Source: Mucilaginibacter paludis DSM 18603
GTDB lineage: Bacteria; Bacteroidota; Bacteroidia; Sphingobacteriales; Sphingobacteriaceae
Reading direction: 5' to 3'
DNA: 64,000 nucleotides
Assembly (NCBI RefSeq): GCF_000166195.2
Contig: NZ_CM001403.1
Coordinates: 6,032,432 to 6,096,431, forward strand
Below are positions 1 to 9,131 of this stretch, in pieces. Position 1 is the first letter of the stretch; every line of letters begins with the position of its first letter. The translations under genes and the position numbers were made by a program. Below the pieces are notes generated by a model. That model was not told the origin of the DNA. It saw only the letters and a list, made by a program, of their open reading frames with translations, and made no database searches.

Positions 1-1356
1 AGTAAGTTTAGCCAATATCTTGCACAAACCGGTTACGACAAGGTGATCGCATCATCAAAAACTTTTACAGTATGGGCGCCAACCAACACCGCCCTGCAGG
101 CCGTGGACGCCAGTATCCTGGGCGATACTGTTAAGCTTAAACAGTTTATCGGTAATCACCTGAGTAACTTGTCGTACACAACCAATATGGCATCGCCGTC
201 CATCCGGGTTAAAACCTTGAATGGCAAAAATGCTACGTTCACTCCAACTACATTTGAGAACGCCAATATTACCACTGCCAACCAGTATGTAGCCAACGGA
301 ATACTGCACATTATTGATGCTGCCGTTATACCAAAGCTTAACATATGGGATTATGTAAATAGCCTCACCACGGTAGGGCAGAAGCAGCTGGCTTACTTAC
401 AATCGCAGAATTATATTTACCAGGATACTACTTTGGCCACCGTAACCGGAGTTGGCAGCAATGGTAAACCGATACTTAAACCCGGTACCGGCTTAGTAAA
501 CGCCAACTATTATTTAAACCAGACCGCAAACCTGAAGGATGAGGATCAGATGTTAACCTATATTGTATTAACAGATGCCGCTTACGATACTGAAAACAAC
601 AAGGTAAATAAATATTTTGCCACAAGCTCAATAGACAGTACAGCCAAACTTGCGGCTTTTAACGTAACTAAAGACCTCGTTATCAAAGGTGCTTACGTAC
701 CTTCGGCCTTGCCGGATACGCTTTTATCCATCAACAACATCAAGGTACCGGTGCTCAGAGGCGCAAATATTGTGCAAAGTTACGCTGCCAGCAATGGTGT
801 AGTGTATGTAATGAGCAGCGCCAACTTTAAATTGGTTGAAAAAGTGCCGCCTATAGTTATACAGGGCGAGGATGCAACCTTTTTTGCACGTACGGATAAA
901 GGCGCTGCGATAGTTTACCGTTTGCGTAAAGATCCGGCTGGCATTGCATACAAGGATATTTATATTGCCACTAACACTGCCGCCACGCTAACACCTCTGT
1001 TTTATGCGGGTTATACTATAAATAATGCTAACTCGGTAACCTACAAGGTTTATCAACGGGCAATTAACGAACAGATGACCGCCGGGACGGCCGCCACGAG
1101 TACCGCGCCCGCTGTGCAGCCGGCGCCTATATTGTTCTCGCAGCAGTTGAGCATCTATTCTCCATTTTCCGCAACGCCCACTCAATTCGGCTTTCAAACG
1201 GTGGCTTCGTTTAATTACAGCGAAGTACTCATTGGTACATTTACCAATACCCGCTACGGTTACTTAAAATTTACCAACAGCGGTGCCAACAGCACTACGG
1301 CCAATGCTAACAGTATCACACTTGATTACCTTAAACTGGTGCCTACTTTACCTTAA
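1..1356 (+). CDS. Fasciclin (FAS1) domain surface protein, 5' end cut by window
   Basis: The frame is open from base 1 with no credible start, so the true start and any lipoprotein signal lie outside the window. The first 115 visible residues form a FAS1 fold: a TVWAPTNTAL motif, then a VANGILHIID motif about 80 residues later. The remaining 320 residues are rich in beta-forming stretches and end in a LDYLKLVP strand, without a family I can name. It ends 17 bases before the SusC gene, so it is probably the first or an early gene of the same operon. Fasciclin-type lipoproteins next to SusCD are common in Sphingobacteriaceae and are presumed to help glycan binding at the surface; that role is an inference here. 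Confidence 0.82.
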   Translation, partial: SKFSQYLAQTGYDKVIASSKTFTVWAPTNTALQAVDASILGDTVKLKQFIGNHLSNLSYTTNMASPSIRVKTLNGKNATFTPTTFENANITTANQYVANGILHIIDAAVIPKLNIWDYVNSLTTVGQKQLAYLQSQNYIYQDTTLATVTGVGSNGKPILKPGTGLVNANYYLNQTANLKDEDQMLTYIVLTDAAYDTENNKVNKYFATSSIDSTAKLAAFNVTKDLVIKGAYVPSALPDTLLSINNIKVPVLRGANIVQSYAASNGVVYVMSSANFKLVEKVPPIVIQGEDATFFARTDKGAAIVYRLRKDPAGIAYKDIYIATNTAATLTPLFYAGYTINNANSVTYKVYQRAINEQMTAGTAATSTAPAVQPAPILFSQQLSIYSPFSATPTQFGFQTVASFNYSEVLIGTFTNTRYGYLKFTNSGANSTTANANSITLDYLKLVPTLP

Positions 1357-1373
1357 ATATTATCAAACAGACT

Positions 1374-4300
1374 ATGCATATCTATACCAGATCGTTTAAG
1401 ATACTTTCCATCATACTCGTTTTAGCGGTCCAGGCACCTCGGCTTTGGGCTCAAAAAACGGATACTACGGCGAAAGCAACCGCTAAGGCACCTTCTACCA
1501 AGGTAAAGGATACGGGCTTAAAAGCTTCGGGTACCATAACCGACAACGCTACCGGTAAGCCTATTTCGGGTATTAACATCAGCGTGGCCGATTTTTCGGC
1601 AGCCATAACCGACGAAAAAGGCCGGTTTTCTATTAAGGTTCCCTCTTACTCCGCAGTAATTGTGGTTTCGGGGCAGGGCTACCAGAGTAAAGAACTGCCT
1701 TTAAAGGGGCGTAAAAGTGCTTCTACAAGTTTGTACGAAGATGGCTTTAGCTCGGTTTACAGTAATGCGAGAATGCCTTTTGGTGATTTTCCGCTTAATA
1801 CATTAACCAATGCTGTTAACACGGTTAATACCAACGGTGCATGGGATACAAAACAAGAAACAGCCGATTCTTATCTTCAGGGCCGCATATCCGGACTAAA
1901 CGCTGTTAGACGTTCGGGAACGCCGAATATTGGTGCCGATTTGTTTTTACGCGGATATTCATCGCTTAATGCCACCAACAAGCCTCTTATTGTTGTTGAT
2001 GGGATGATATACGATAATTACCATTATGGTACATCGCTTATACAGGGGCATTTTAACAACCCGCTGGCCAATATAAACTTTCAGGATATTGATAACATTA
2101 CGGTTATCAAGGATGCTTCATCCCTATACGGAACAAAAGGAGCTAACGGTGTTATCCTGATCACTACCGGCCACACCAACGATCTGGCTACAAAAATAGA
2201 TTTCGGCGCATACAGCGGCGTTAATTTTAAACCGGCAAGCCTGCCTGTTATGCAGGCCGGCGATTACCGCACCTATCTCTCGGACGTATTGAGTTCGAGT
2301 GGAATGACTGCGGCAGCCATCAGTGCTCAGCCGTTTTTTAACGATAACCCATCTGCACCTAACTACGCAGCATACCATAATAATACCGACTGGCAAAAGC
2401 AGGTTTTTAAAACATCATTCAATTCAAACTACTTTTTAAGGGTCTCGGGTGGCGATGATATAGCCAGATACACCCTTTCGCTGGGTTATGGCAGCGATAA
2501 TGGGATAACAAAAAACACACCGCTAAGTAAGTATGATACCCGTTTTAATGCCGATTTAAAGCTCACACAAAAGCTTTCGGTAAATGCCAACCTATCTTTT
2601 ACTTATAACGAGCAAAACTTGTTCGATCAGGGACAGGCTATCACCACCAATCCTATTTACATTGCTTTAACTAAAGCGCCTATTCTTCGGCCCCGTGAGG
2701 TAAACAGTGCCGGGGTTGAATCGCCTAACCTGGCTAACCTGGATGTTTTTAATACAGGTAACCCGGCTATCCTGATTGATACTGCCCAGGAAGTTGCTAA
2801 AAGCTACCGCTTTTTTGGTAACATTAACTTTAAGTACCAATTTAACCGTTACGCTACGCTGCAAACCTCTATTGGTGTAACTTATGATAAGGTTCGCGAG
2901 AGCTATTTTATACCCAGGGCGGGTGTTACCACTGATACGGCGCGCAACGCCATTATTTATAGCCGTTTAGGTAGCCAGGTGGAACGCTTTTACAGCCTGA
3001 CGAACGACACCCATTTCTCTTACGATCGTACTTTTAACCGCATACACCATTTTACCGGTAACATTGGTTTCAGGTTTATGGATAGCGAAAGCTCGGATAT
3101 TTTTGCACAGGGCGCCAACTCTGCCACCGACCAGTTTATAACCGTAGGTACCGGCGTTAATGCTTTGCGTACCGCCGGCGGCGAAACCGGCGATATGCGT
3201 TGGTTAAATAACTACCTCAGCCTTAATTACCAGCTGCTCAATAAGTATTTCATCTCGTACAATATGGCTGCCGATGCATCTTCCCGCTTTGGTACCGATA
3301 TCCCGGGTGCCTTGAATGTTGGCGGGCTTAAAATGGCGGTTTTACCTTCGCTATCAGTTGGATGGTTGTTATCGTCCGAATCGTTTATGTCGGGCATCAA
3401 CTTCGTTGAGCTTTTAAAACTGAGAGCCAGCTATGGCCTTACCGGTAACGACGATATTGGTAACTATACCGCCCGTCAATACTATGTATCGCAAAACTTG
3501 CTGGGCCAGCAAGGCCTTGTTCGTGGTAACATCGGTAATCCGCAATTACAGTGGGAATTGAACAAGAAAGCTGACATCGGCTTTGATGCATCACTTTTGA
3601 AAGAGCGATTGACTGTATCGTTCGATATTTATCAGAACAGCACATCGCACATGATTGTTGACGAACCTACTGCAGCTTATACTGGCTTTACTTATGCTGT
3701 TGACAACGGTGGCGCCATGCGTACCCGGGGCCTTGAGCTTTCGGTAAATGCACGCCTGATTAATAAAACCCAGTTAAAATGGGATTTGGGCTTCAATATC
3801 GCTAAGTTCTCTAACCAGATCACCATGCTGCCCAACAACAGCATGACTACCACTTATGCTGGTGCAACGGTACTTACACAAGTTGGCAGCCCCGCTAATT
3901 TATTTTACGGTTATAAAACCAACGGCGTTTATACATCAGATGCCGAGGCAGCGGCCGCTAAGGTTACCGAAACAAATGCCAATGGTGTTGCCCTTGTACC
4001 CCACGGCGGCGATGTAAGGTTTGTAGACGCGAACGGCGACGGTGTTATAGATGCTAAAGACCAGCAGGTAATTGGCAACCCGAACCCAGACTTTGTTGGC
4101 GGCATTAATACCTCGCTTACTTACAAACGCTTTACCCTGAGCGGCTTATTTACCTTTAGCAAAGGCGGGCAGATATACAATTATGTACGACGCTCGCTCG
4201 AGTCGGAGAGTGGTTACCAAAACCAAACCCTGGCTGTATTAAACCGCTGGCGCGCCGATGGACAGGTAACCAATATGCCTAAGGCCACTTTTGGGGACCC

Positions 4301-4574
4301 GATAGGAAACGCCCGTTTCTCCGACCGTTGGATAGAGGATGGATCGTACTTCAGGCTACGTACAGCAACATTATTATACAATGTGCCCCTCAAGGTAAAG
4401 AGCATCCGTTCATTAAAAATTTACCTAACCGGCAATAATTTGTTCACGTTAACCAAGTACCTGGGTTACGATCCGGAGTTTAGTGCTACCGAAAGTGTAG
4501 TTACTCAGGGTATCGATACCGGCTTAGAGCCACAGTTCAGGTCGGCACAAATAGGAGTGCGTTTAGGTTTATAA
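1374..4574 (+). CDS. SusC/RagA-type TonB-dependent outer-membrane transporter
   Basis: The product (1066 residues) imports glycan oligomers through the outer membrane using TonB energy. It starts with a signal peptide ending near LWAQ (residue 27), followed by a carboxypeptidase-regulatory-like beta domain (about 48-115, GTITDNATGKPISGINISV). A plug domain (about 140-265) follows, with the family-typical LIVVDGMIYDN and NITVIKDASSLYGTKGANG. A long beta-barrel ends in the aromatic/hydrophobic strand IGVRLGL. Length is normal for SusC. It lies 17 bases after the fasciclin gene and 34 before the SusD gene, the usual pairing. The substrate is inferred from the downstream enzymes as rhamnogalacturonan fragments. 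Confidence 0.96.
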   Translation: MHIYTRSFKILSIILVLAVQAPRLWAQKTDTTAKATAKAPSTKVKDTGLKASGTITDNATGKPISGINISVADFSAAITDEKGRFSIKVPSYSAVIVVSGQGYQSKELPLKGRKSASTSLYEDGFSSVYSNARMPFGDFPLNTLTNAVNTVNTNGAWDTKQETADSYLQGRISGLNAVRRSGTPNIGADLFLRGYSSLNATNKPLIVVDGMIYDNYHYGTSLIQGHFNNPLANINFQDIDNITVIKDASSLYGTKGANGVILITTGHTNDLATKIDFGAYSGVNFKPASLPVMQAGDYRTYLSDVLSSSGMTAAAISAQPFFNDNPSAPNYAAYHNNTDWQKQVFKTSFNSNYFLRVSGGDDIARYTLSLGYGSDNGITKNTPLSKYDTRFNADLKLTQKLSVNANLSFTYNEQNLFDQGQAITTNPIYIALTKAPILRPREVNSAGVESPNLANLDVFNTGNPAILIDTAQEVAKSYRFFGNINFKYQFNRYATLQTSIGVTYDKVRESYFIPRAGVTTDTARNAIIYSRLGSQVERFYSLTNDTHFSYDRTFNRIHHFTGNIGFRFMDSESSDIFAQGANSATDQFITVGTGVNALRTAGGETGDMRWLNNYLSLNYQLLNKYFISYNMAADASSRFGTDIPGALNVGGLKMAVLPSLSVGWLLSSESFMSGINFVELLKLRASYGLTGNDDIGNYTARQYYVSQNLLGQQGLVRGNIGNPQLQWELNKKADIGFDASLLKERLTVSFDIYQNSTSHMIVDEPTAAYTGFTYAVDNGGAMRTRGLELSVNARLINKTQLKWDLGFNIAKFSNQITMLPNNSMTTTYAGATVLTQVGSPANLFYGYKTNGVYTSDAEAAAAKVTETNANGVALVPHGGDVRFVDANGDGVIDAKDQQVIGNPNPDFVGGINTSLTYKRFTLSGLFTFSKGGQIYNYVRRSLESESGYQNQTLAVLNRWRADGQVTNMPKATFGDPIGNARFSDRWIEDGSYFRLRTATLLYNVPLKVKSIRSLKIYLTGNNLFTLTKYLGYDPEFSATESVVTQGIDTGLEPQFRSAQIGVRLGL

Positions 4575-4608
4575 TATTGTGCAGATTTTAATTTGATCAT
4601 TTTTTGAT

Positions 4609-6405
4609 ATGAAAAAATATAATTACGGGAAACTTGGGATTGCTTTTTTACTAACATGCGGAATGTCTTTCTCGTCGTGTAAAAAGGCGTTCGATCTGAA
4701 ACCGAAAAGTGAGGTTGATATAACCGATACCTACCAGAATGTTTACGACGTAAATGCCGCTGTAATTGGAATTTACGGTCAGTTTATCAGCCTTGCCGAA
4801 CAGTACGTTGTTTTGAACGAACTTCGTGCCGACTTGATGGAAACCACTACCAACGCCGACAAAAACCTGGTTGAAATTGCCCAGCACAATGTTACCGCAG
4901 GTAACCCATGGGCCGATCCCCGCCCGTTTTATAAAGTGATTATCAATTGTAACGATGTGCTTTATAATATGAAGCTGATGCTGGCTGCCAATAAAATAAA
5001 CCAGGATGATTATAATCAGCGTTATTCTGATATTGGTGCACTCCGTTCGTTTTTGTACTTGCAGTTGGGAATCCATTTTGGTACGGTGCCTTATGTTACC
5101 GATCCGATAGCTAACATTAATGATCTGAAGGATGCGTCGAAATTTCCCCGCTTACCATTCAAAACGCTTATTGATAACCTGGTTACGTTTACCGCTGCGT
5201 TGCCTTATCTGGATCCTTATGCAACTTCAGCTACTACTACCAGCAGCCCGAGCACATCGCTTATTACTACTGCTGACGGTTATTTAACTAAGTATAATTT
5301 CATCAACAAGCGCATGTTGCTCGGCGACCTGTACCTATGGCAGGGAACCAATTATACCGAAGCTGCCCGTCAGTATAGGGTAGTAATGGAATATCAAACC
5401 AACAACACCAATATTAATATATCTTACTATACCTATAAAATTCCTATTGCTGACGTTGCCGCCAATAACGACCTTACGGTGGGGTATTTGCGGTACCGTG
5501 AGACTGATATCAATTCGTTGGTCAATAGTAACACACAGGGCTGGCGCTCTATCTTTGCCAGGCCGCAAGATGCTCTTTACGATACGGAGTGGATATGGGC
5601 CATGACCTTCGATAACACCTTCGCGCCGAATGATCCCTTTATTGATCTGTTCTCTAATCAGGGTGGGAGCTACCTGGTAAAACCGTCGCAAACGGCCGTC
5701 AATTACTGGAATAGCCAGAAGCAGCGCAACGGGTTTCCTTATGATCAGCGTGGTAACTTTACATACAGGACCATTAATGGACAGCCGGTTATTGTAAAAT
5801 ATTTATATTATTACCTGGATGCAAACAGCTTTATCCCTACAAAATTTTTTACACAAAAAGGTAAATGGTTTTTACAACGTGCTGAAATGCTGCACCTGCG
5901 TTTTGCCGAGGCTGCCAACCGCGATGGGCGTAGTAAATTGGCTTTTGCGTTGCTTAACTCAGGTATTAAAACTACGTTTAACGGCTCTTATCCAAACAAC
6001 CCGGTTTTCTTTCCGGTGCCTACCGATGTTACTAATATCGAGCAAACGCTTGATTCACCGCCTTATGATTTTGATGCAAGGCAAGGTGACGCGCCACGAT
6101 ACCGTTCTCCATGGTATCAAAATACAGGCATCCGCCAGCGCGGATACGTTACCGATCTTGATTTTGGCCTCAGTACGAATATGCTCGGCCTTGAAGACGC
6201 TTTAGTGCAGGAGTCGGCATTAACACTCGCTTACGAAGGCCAGCGCTGGCCGGATCTGTTGCGTATAGCGCTCCGCCGTAACGATCCGTCATTTATTGCA
6301 AACAAAGTTGCCGACAGGCTAAACCGCGACGGCTTTGGTGCGGCTGCGGCTACCGCGCAGGCCAAGCTTTCAGCAGGTAACTATTATTTACCCTTTAACT
6401 GGTAA
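4609..6405 (+). CDS. SusD/RagB-type surface glycan-binding lipoprotein
   Basis: This is the partner lid of the SusC transporter (598 residues). A lipoprotein signal is visible at the N-terminus (MSFSSCKKAF, lipidated Cys24). The SusD fold follows: an N-terminal helical part (ELRADLMETTTNAD, ALRSFLYLQLGIHFG), then the C-terminal SusD region around RAEMLHLRFAEAANRDG. Near the end comes ALTLAYEGQRWPDLLRIALR, the stretch in which SusD proteins place the conserved E-G-x-R-W-x-D-L-x-R motif. The final residues YYLPFNW are typical of SusD termini. Tandem terminators follow, so the fasciclin-SusC-SusD set probably forms one transcript, with the enzymes behind it expressed separately or by read-through. 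Confidence 0.96.
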   Translation: MKKYNYGKLGIAFLLTCGMSFSSCKKAFDLKPKSEVDITDTYQNVYDVNAAVIGIYGQFISLAEQYVVLNELRADLMETTTNADKNLVEIAQHNVTAGNPWADPRPFYKVIINCNDVLYNMKLMLAANKINQDDYNQRYSDIGALRSFLYLQLGIHFGTVPYVTDPIANINDLKDASKFPRLPFKTLIDNLVTFTAALPYLDPYATSATTTSSPSTSLITTADGYLTKYNFINKRMLLGDLYLWQGTNYTEAARQYRVVMEYQTNNTNINISYYTYKIPIADVAANNDLTVGYLRYRETDINSLVNSNTQGWRSIFARPQDALYDTEWIWAMTFDNTFAPNDPFIDLFSNQGGSYLVKPSQTAVNYWNSQKQRNGFPYDQRGNFTYRTINGQPVIVKYLYYYLDANSFIPTKFFTQKGKWFLQRAEMLHLRFAEAANRDGRSKLAFALLNSGIKTTFNGSYPNNPVFFPVPTDVTNIEQTLDSPPYDFDARQGDAPRYRSPWYQNTGIRQRGYVTDLDFGLSTNMLGLEDALVQESALTLAYEGQRWPDLLRIALRRNDPSFIANKVADRLNRDGFGAAAATAQAKLSAGNYYLPFNW

Positions 6406-6465
6406 ATAACCACGTGTAACCCGGCTATTAAAGGTTGATGCCTTTTTATAAATTATACTCCAGCG

Positions 6466-6510
6466 AGAGTTTAACAAGGTAATTAATCTTGTTAAACTCT
6501 TATTTTTTTT
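6466..6510 (+). terminator. Rho-independent terminator after SusD
   Basis: Perfect 13-bp inverted repeat, AGAGTTTAACAAG (6466-6478) and CTTGTTAAACTCT (6488-6500), with a 9-nt loop, followed by TATTTTTTTT. It stands 61 bases after the SusD stop. Confidence 0.85.
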
Positions 6511-6518
6511 CCATTACC

Positions 6519-6549
6519 GCCTGTTGTAATGTGCAGCAGGCTTTTTTTT
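6519..6549 (+). terminator. Second, tandem terminator after SusD
   Basis: GCCTGTTG (6519-6526) pairs with CAGCAGGC (6534-6541) with one G-T wobble and is followed by eight T. Two terminators in a row strongly separate the SusCD transcript from the GH28 gene. The rest of the 6406-6706 gap is AT-rich, with no gene seen. Confidence 0.7.
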
Positions 6550-6706
6550 AGGCCCCGCCTTTAAAGCATCATTAGGCCTGCTTAACCAACCAAGCTTTTA
6601 AAAATTGACTAATTACTTTCACTAATTGTTGTAAAGCTGATATTGAAAGCAAAAATTGCAGACCATTTTTTAATATTGCCCCAACTTATATAACTACAAC
6701 TATTTT

Positions 6707-8131
6707 ATGAAAAACCGTTCAACGTTTTTTATTTGTACCGCAATTTTTTTAACCCTTAACTTTTGTGCCAAAGCTATAGATGCCGATCCGGCCTGGGTTA
6801 AGCTGGTAGGCTCCAAAAAAATGCCAGCTAAAACAACAGTTTTTAAGGTATTGGCCTATGGGGCTGTTAACAATGGTACAACTCTAAATACCTCGGCTAT
6901 ACAAAAAGCCATTGATGCCTGTTCCGCAAAAGGTGGGGGTATTGTTAGCTTTGCGCCGGGTAAGTATTTAACAGGTTCCATTTTTTTAAAAAAGAATGTG
7001 CGCCTGCAGATAGATAAAGGTGTGGAGCTATTGGGTAGCCAGAATTTAGATGATTACCCGCAAATGGATACCCGTATAGCAGGTATCGAAATGAAATGGC
7101 CGGCCGCCCTGATCAATATTATAGACCAGGAAAATGTTGCCGTTACCGGCGAGGGCCTGGTTAATGCCCAGGGGAAACCGTTTTGGGATAAATACTGGAA
7201 TATGCGCAAAGAGTACGACCCCAAAGGCTTGCGCTGGATAGTGGATTATGATGCCCAGCGCCCGCGCACCCTGCTGATCTCGGGCTCATCCAACATCACC
7301 ATTAAGGCTATCACCCTGCAACAAGCCGGTTTTTGGACCGTGCAGGTGCTCTACTCTAAATATGTAACCGTGGACGGTATTATAGTTCGCAACAATATCG
7401 ACGGCCATGGCCCGAGTACGGATGGCATCGATGTGGATTCGTCTACCTATGTGTTAATCCAAAACTGCGATATTGATTGTAACGACGATGATTTTTGCCT
7501 TAAAGCCGGTAGGGATTGGGATGGTTTGCGGGTTAACAAGCCAACGGAGTATGTGGTGATCCGCTATTGTATCTCGCGTGCAGGCGGTGGCTTGTTAACG
7601 CTGGGCAGTGAAACATCCGGCGGCATCAGGCATGTATTGGCTACCAACCTTTCGGGTAATGGTACGGGTAACGGTTTAAATATCAAATCGGCCACCACCC
7701 GCGGCGGAACGGTAGAAGATATCCATTTTAAAAACATCACCATGAATAATATAGGCAACGCCATCCAGATCACCATGAACTGGAACCCGGCATACAGCTA
7801 TTCCAAATTGCCCGATGGTTATGATATCAATACCGTACCGGCCCACTGGAAAAAAATGCTGACACACGTTGAGCCTGCCGAAAAAGGCATCCCAACTTTT
7901 AAGGATGTTTACATATCAAATATCAACATCAAGGGTGCAAAAAAAGCTATCAACGCTGTTGGTATGCAAGGGCATCCCTTGGTGGGTTTTCATTTCAGCA
8001 ATGTTAATATCGAGGCTAATGTTGCCGGTGATATCAGCTACGCCAGTTTGTGGACTTTTGATAAAGTAATTATAACCGCAAAAGATGGAGGTAAGGTTAA
8101 CATCAAGGAATCTGCGGGGCTGAGTATGTAG
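6707..8131 (+). CDS. GH28 polygalacturonase-like / rhamnogalacturonan-galacturonidase
   Basis: Predicted secreted parallel beta-helix hydrolase (474 residues) that cleaves alpha-galacturonic acid linkages in pectin. A signal peptide ends around CAKA (residue 23). The pectate-lyase/GH28 start motif FKVLAYGAVNNGTTLNTSAIQ is at about 46-66. The acidic catalytic cluster is visible as STDGIDVDSS and CNDDDFCLKAGRD. The canonical GH28 GHG and RIK signatures are replaced by LTLGSETSGG and LNIKSATTRG, as in exo-acting or rhamnogalacturonan-active branches of the family. It is separated from SusD by terminators and from the next gene by a 1-kb repeat region, so it is probably transcribed alone. Exact substrate cannot be read from the sequence. 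Confidence 0.9.
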   Translation: MKNRSTFFICTAIFLTLNFCAKAIDADPAWVKLVGSKKMPAKTTVFKVLAYGAVNNGTTLNTSAIQKAIDACSAKGGGIVSFAPGKYLTGSIFLKKNVRLQIDKGVELLGSQNLDDYPQMDTRIAGIEMKWPAALINIIDQENVAVTGEGLVNAQGKPFWDKYWNMRKEYDPKGLRWIVDYDAQRPRTLLISGSSNITIKAITLQQAGFWTVQVLYSKYVTVDGIIVRNNIDGHGPSTDGIDVDSSTYVLIQNCDIDCNDDDFCLKAGRDWDGLRVNKPTEYVVIRYCISRAGGGLLTLGSETSGGIRHVLATNLSGNGTGNGLNIKSATTRGGTVEDIHFKNITMNNIGNAIQITMNWNPAYSYSKLPDGYDINTVPAHWKKMLTHVEPAEKGIPTFKDVYISNINIKGAKKAINAVGMQGHPLVGFHFSNVNIEANVAGDISYASLWTFDKVIITAKDGGKVNIKESAGLSM

Positions 8132-8199
8132 TTAGTTGGCTGCATAATTGGGTTCTTGTAAGCAGTTTTTTTGTGCGCGGGATGTATCATCCTGAGCAA

Positions 8200-8670
8200 C
8201 CGATCCGGCCAACCGAAAAAAAAATGGGGATGACGTTTGAAAAGCATCTTAAACTATGTCATTGCGATTGATTAAGTTATTGATTATCAATGCTAAATTT
8301 CTCTCCACCATGTCATCCCGACGCGAGGAGGGATCTTCTAAAAGCGGTAAGTAGGCATCATATTAGGTGCACTGATTATCAGTACGTCTATAATTGCGTT
8401 AATAATCAGTATTCTTAATTTAGAGCATCGGCCCGCTCAATCGCCGCGGAAGAGCTTGTTACTTTATTCACTCGTGTTTGTTTTTGGTGTGAATGAATGC
8501 TACGCAGTTTTGTCTTGATACAAAAAGTAACCAAAAACCGACCGGAGGGAGCTCATGAACACCTTAAAAAAACAAACACAGGTGAATAAAATCAAGACTG
8601 CCCGATCCTTCCACCCACAGGCCAGCTCCCGGCCCGGTGTGCAGTCGGGCTTTTGCGCACTTTTATCCTG
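8200..8670 (+). repeat. Modular dispersed repeat, copy A
   Basis: Non-coding repeat sharing long stretches with copies at 49.27-49.89, 55.64-55.82 and 62.16-62.83 kb. Visible modules, in order, are an inverted A-run/GATGACGTTTGAA segment (8205-8264), a CTCTCCACCATGTCATCCCG segment (8301-8320), ATAATCAGTATTCTTAAT (8402-8419), and a long inverted repeat. Its outer arms are 8464-8481 and 8572-8589 (16 of 18 paired) and its inner arms GTCTTGAT (8512-8519) and ATCAAGAC (8591-8598). A GC-rich hairpin closes the copy: GCCCGA (8600-8605) and TCGGGC (8645-8650), followed by TTTT. No transposase or conserved reading frame is present. Confidence 0.85.
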
Positions 8671-9131
8671 TGCGCCGAATAGATTTTACGATGGCTGGCA
8701 ATAACTTAAGTAGACGTTATTATAAGCGTGTCGAAGGACGTGCGGCATGGCCCTGTGAGAGGGCTTAAAAAAGCCTTCCCTACCGGGGGAGATTATGCAC
8801 TGGGTTTGTTTTTTTTGTGTGCATGAGCGCTACGCGGTTTAGAGGGGGCTTTGGCATGCAAAATCCTACGCGCTTTATAGGGACCTCTAACACGCGTGCC
8901 TTTTGTGTTTTTGGAGGTGAAGCAGGACACCACAGGTTGCCCGTTTAAAACGCATCTGCTAAAATAGTGCTCATTAATCAGATGTCATATCTGCATTCTA
9001 TAAACCAATTATAATTTTATGCCCTTACATATTGCTTTATTAATGTTCACAGTGTTCTTTTTGCGTGCCTACAGCAAGCCAACACAACCAGCTTATATTT
9101 TAAACTACCTGTTAAATAATAAAGCCATCTT
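8671..9131. other. Gene-free stretch with decayed repeat fragments
   Basis: No coding region was found. A short hairpin (AGGGCTT, four A, AAGCCTT, near 8759-8776) is present. The piece around 8805-8845 resembles a degenerate copy of the TTTGTTTTTGGTGTGAATG-CTACGCAGTTTT part of the repeat family. The last 130 bases before the GH2 gene are AT-rich and probably hold its promoter, but no clear TAnnTTTG box was recognised. Confidence 0.5.

Noticed and set aside
8555..8704. A short frame in repeat copy A with GGAGGG before ATGAACACC, reading a 49-residue peptide.
   Set aside because: Copy B has an extra base and stops after 11 codons, and copy C lacks the region. The frame is not conserved, so it is not a gene.
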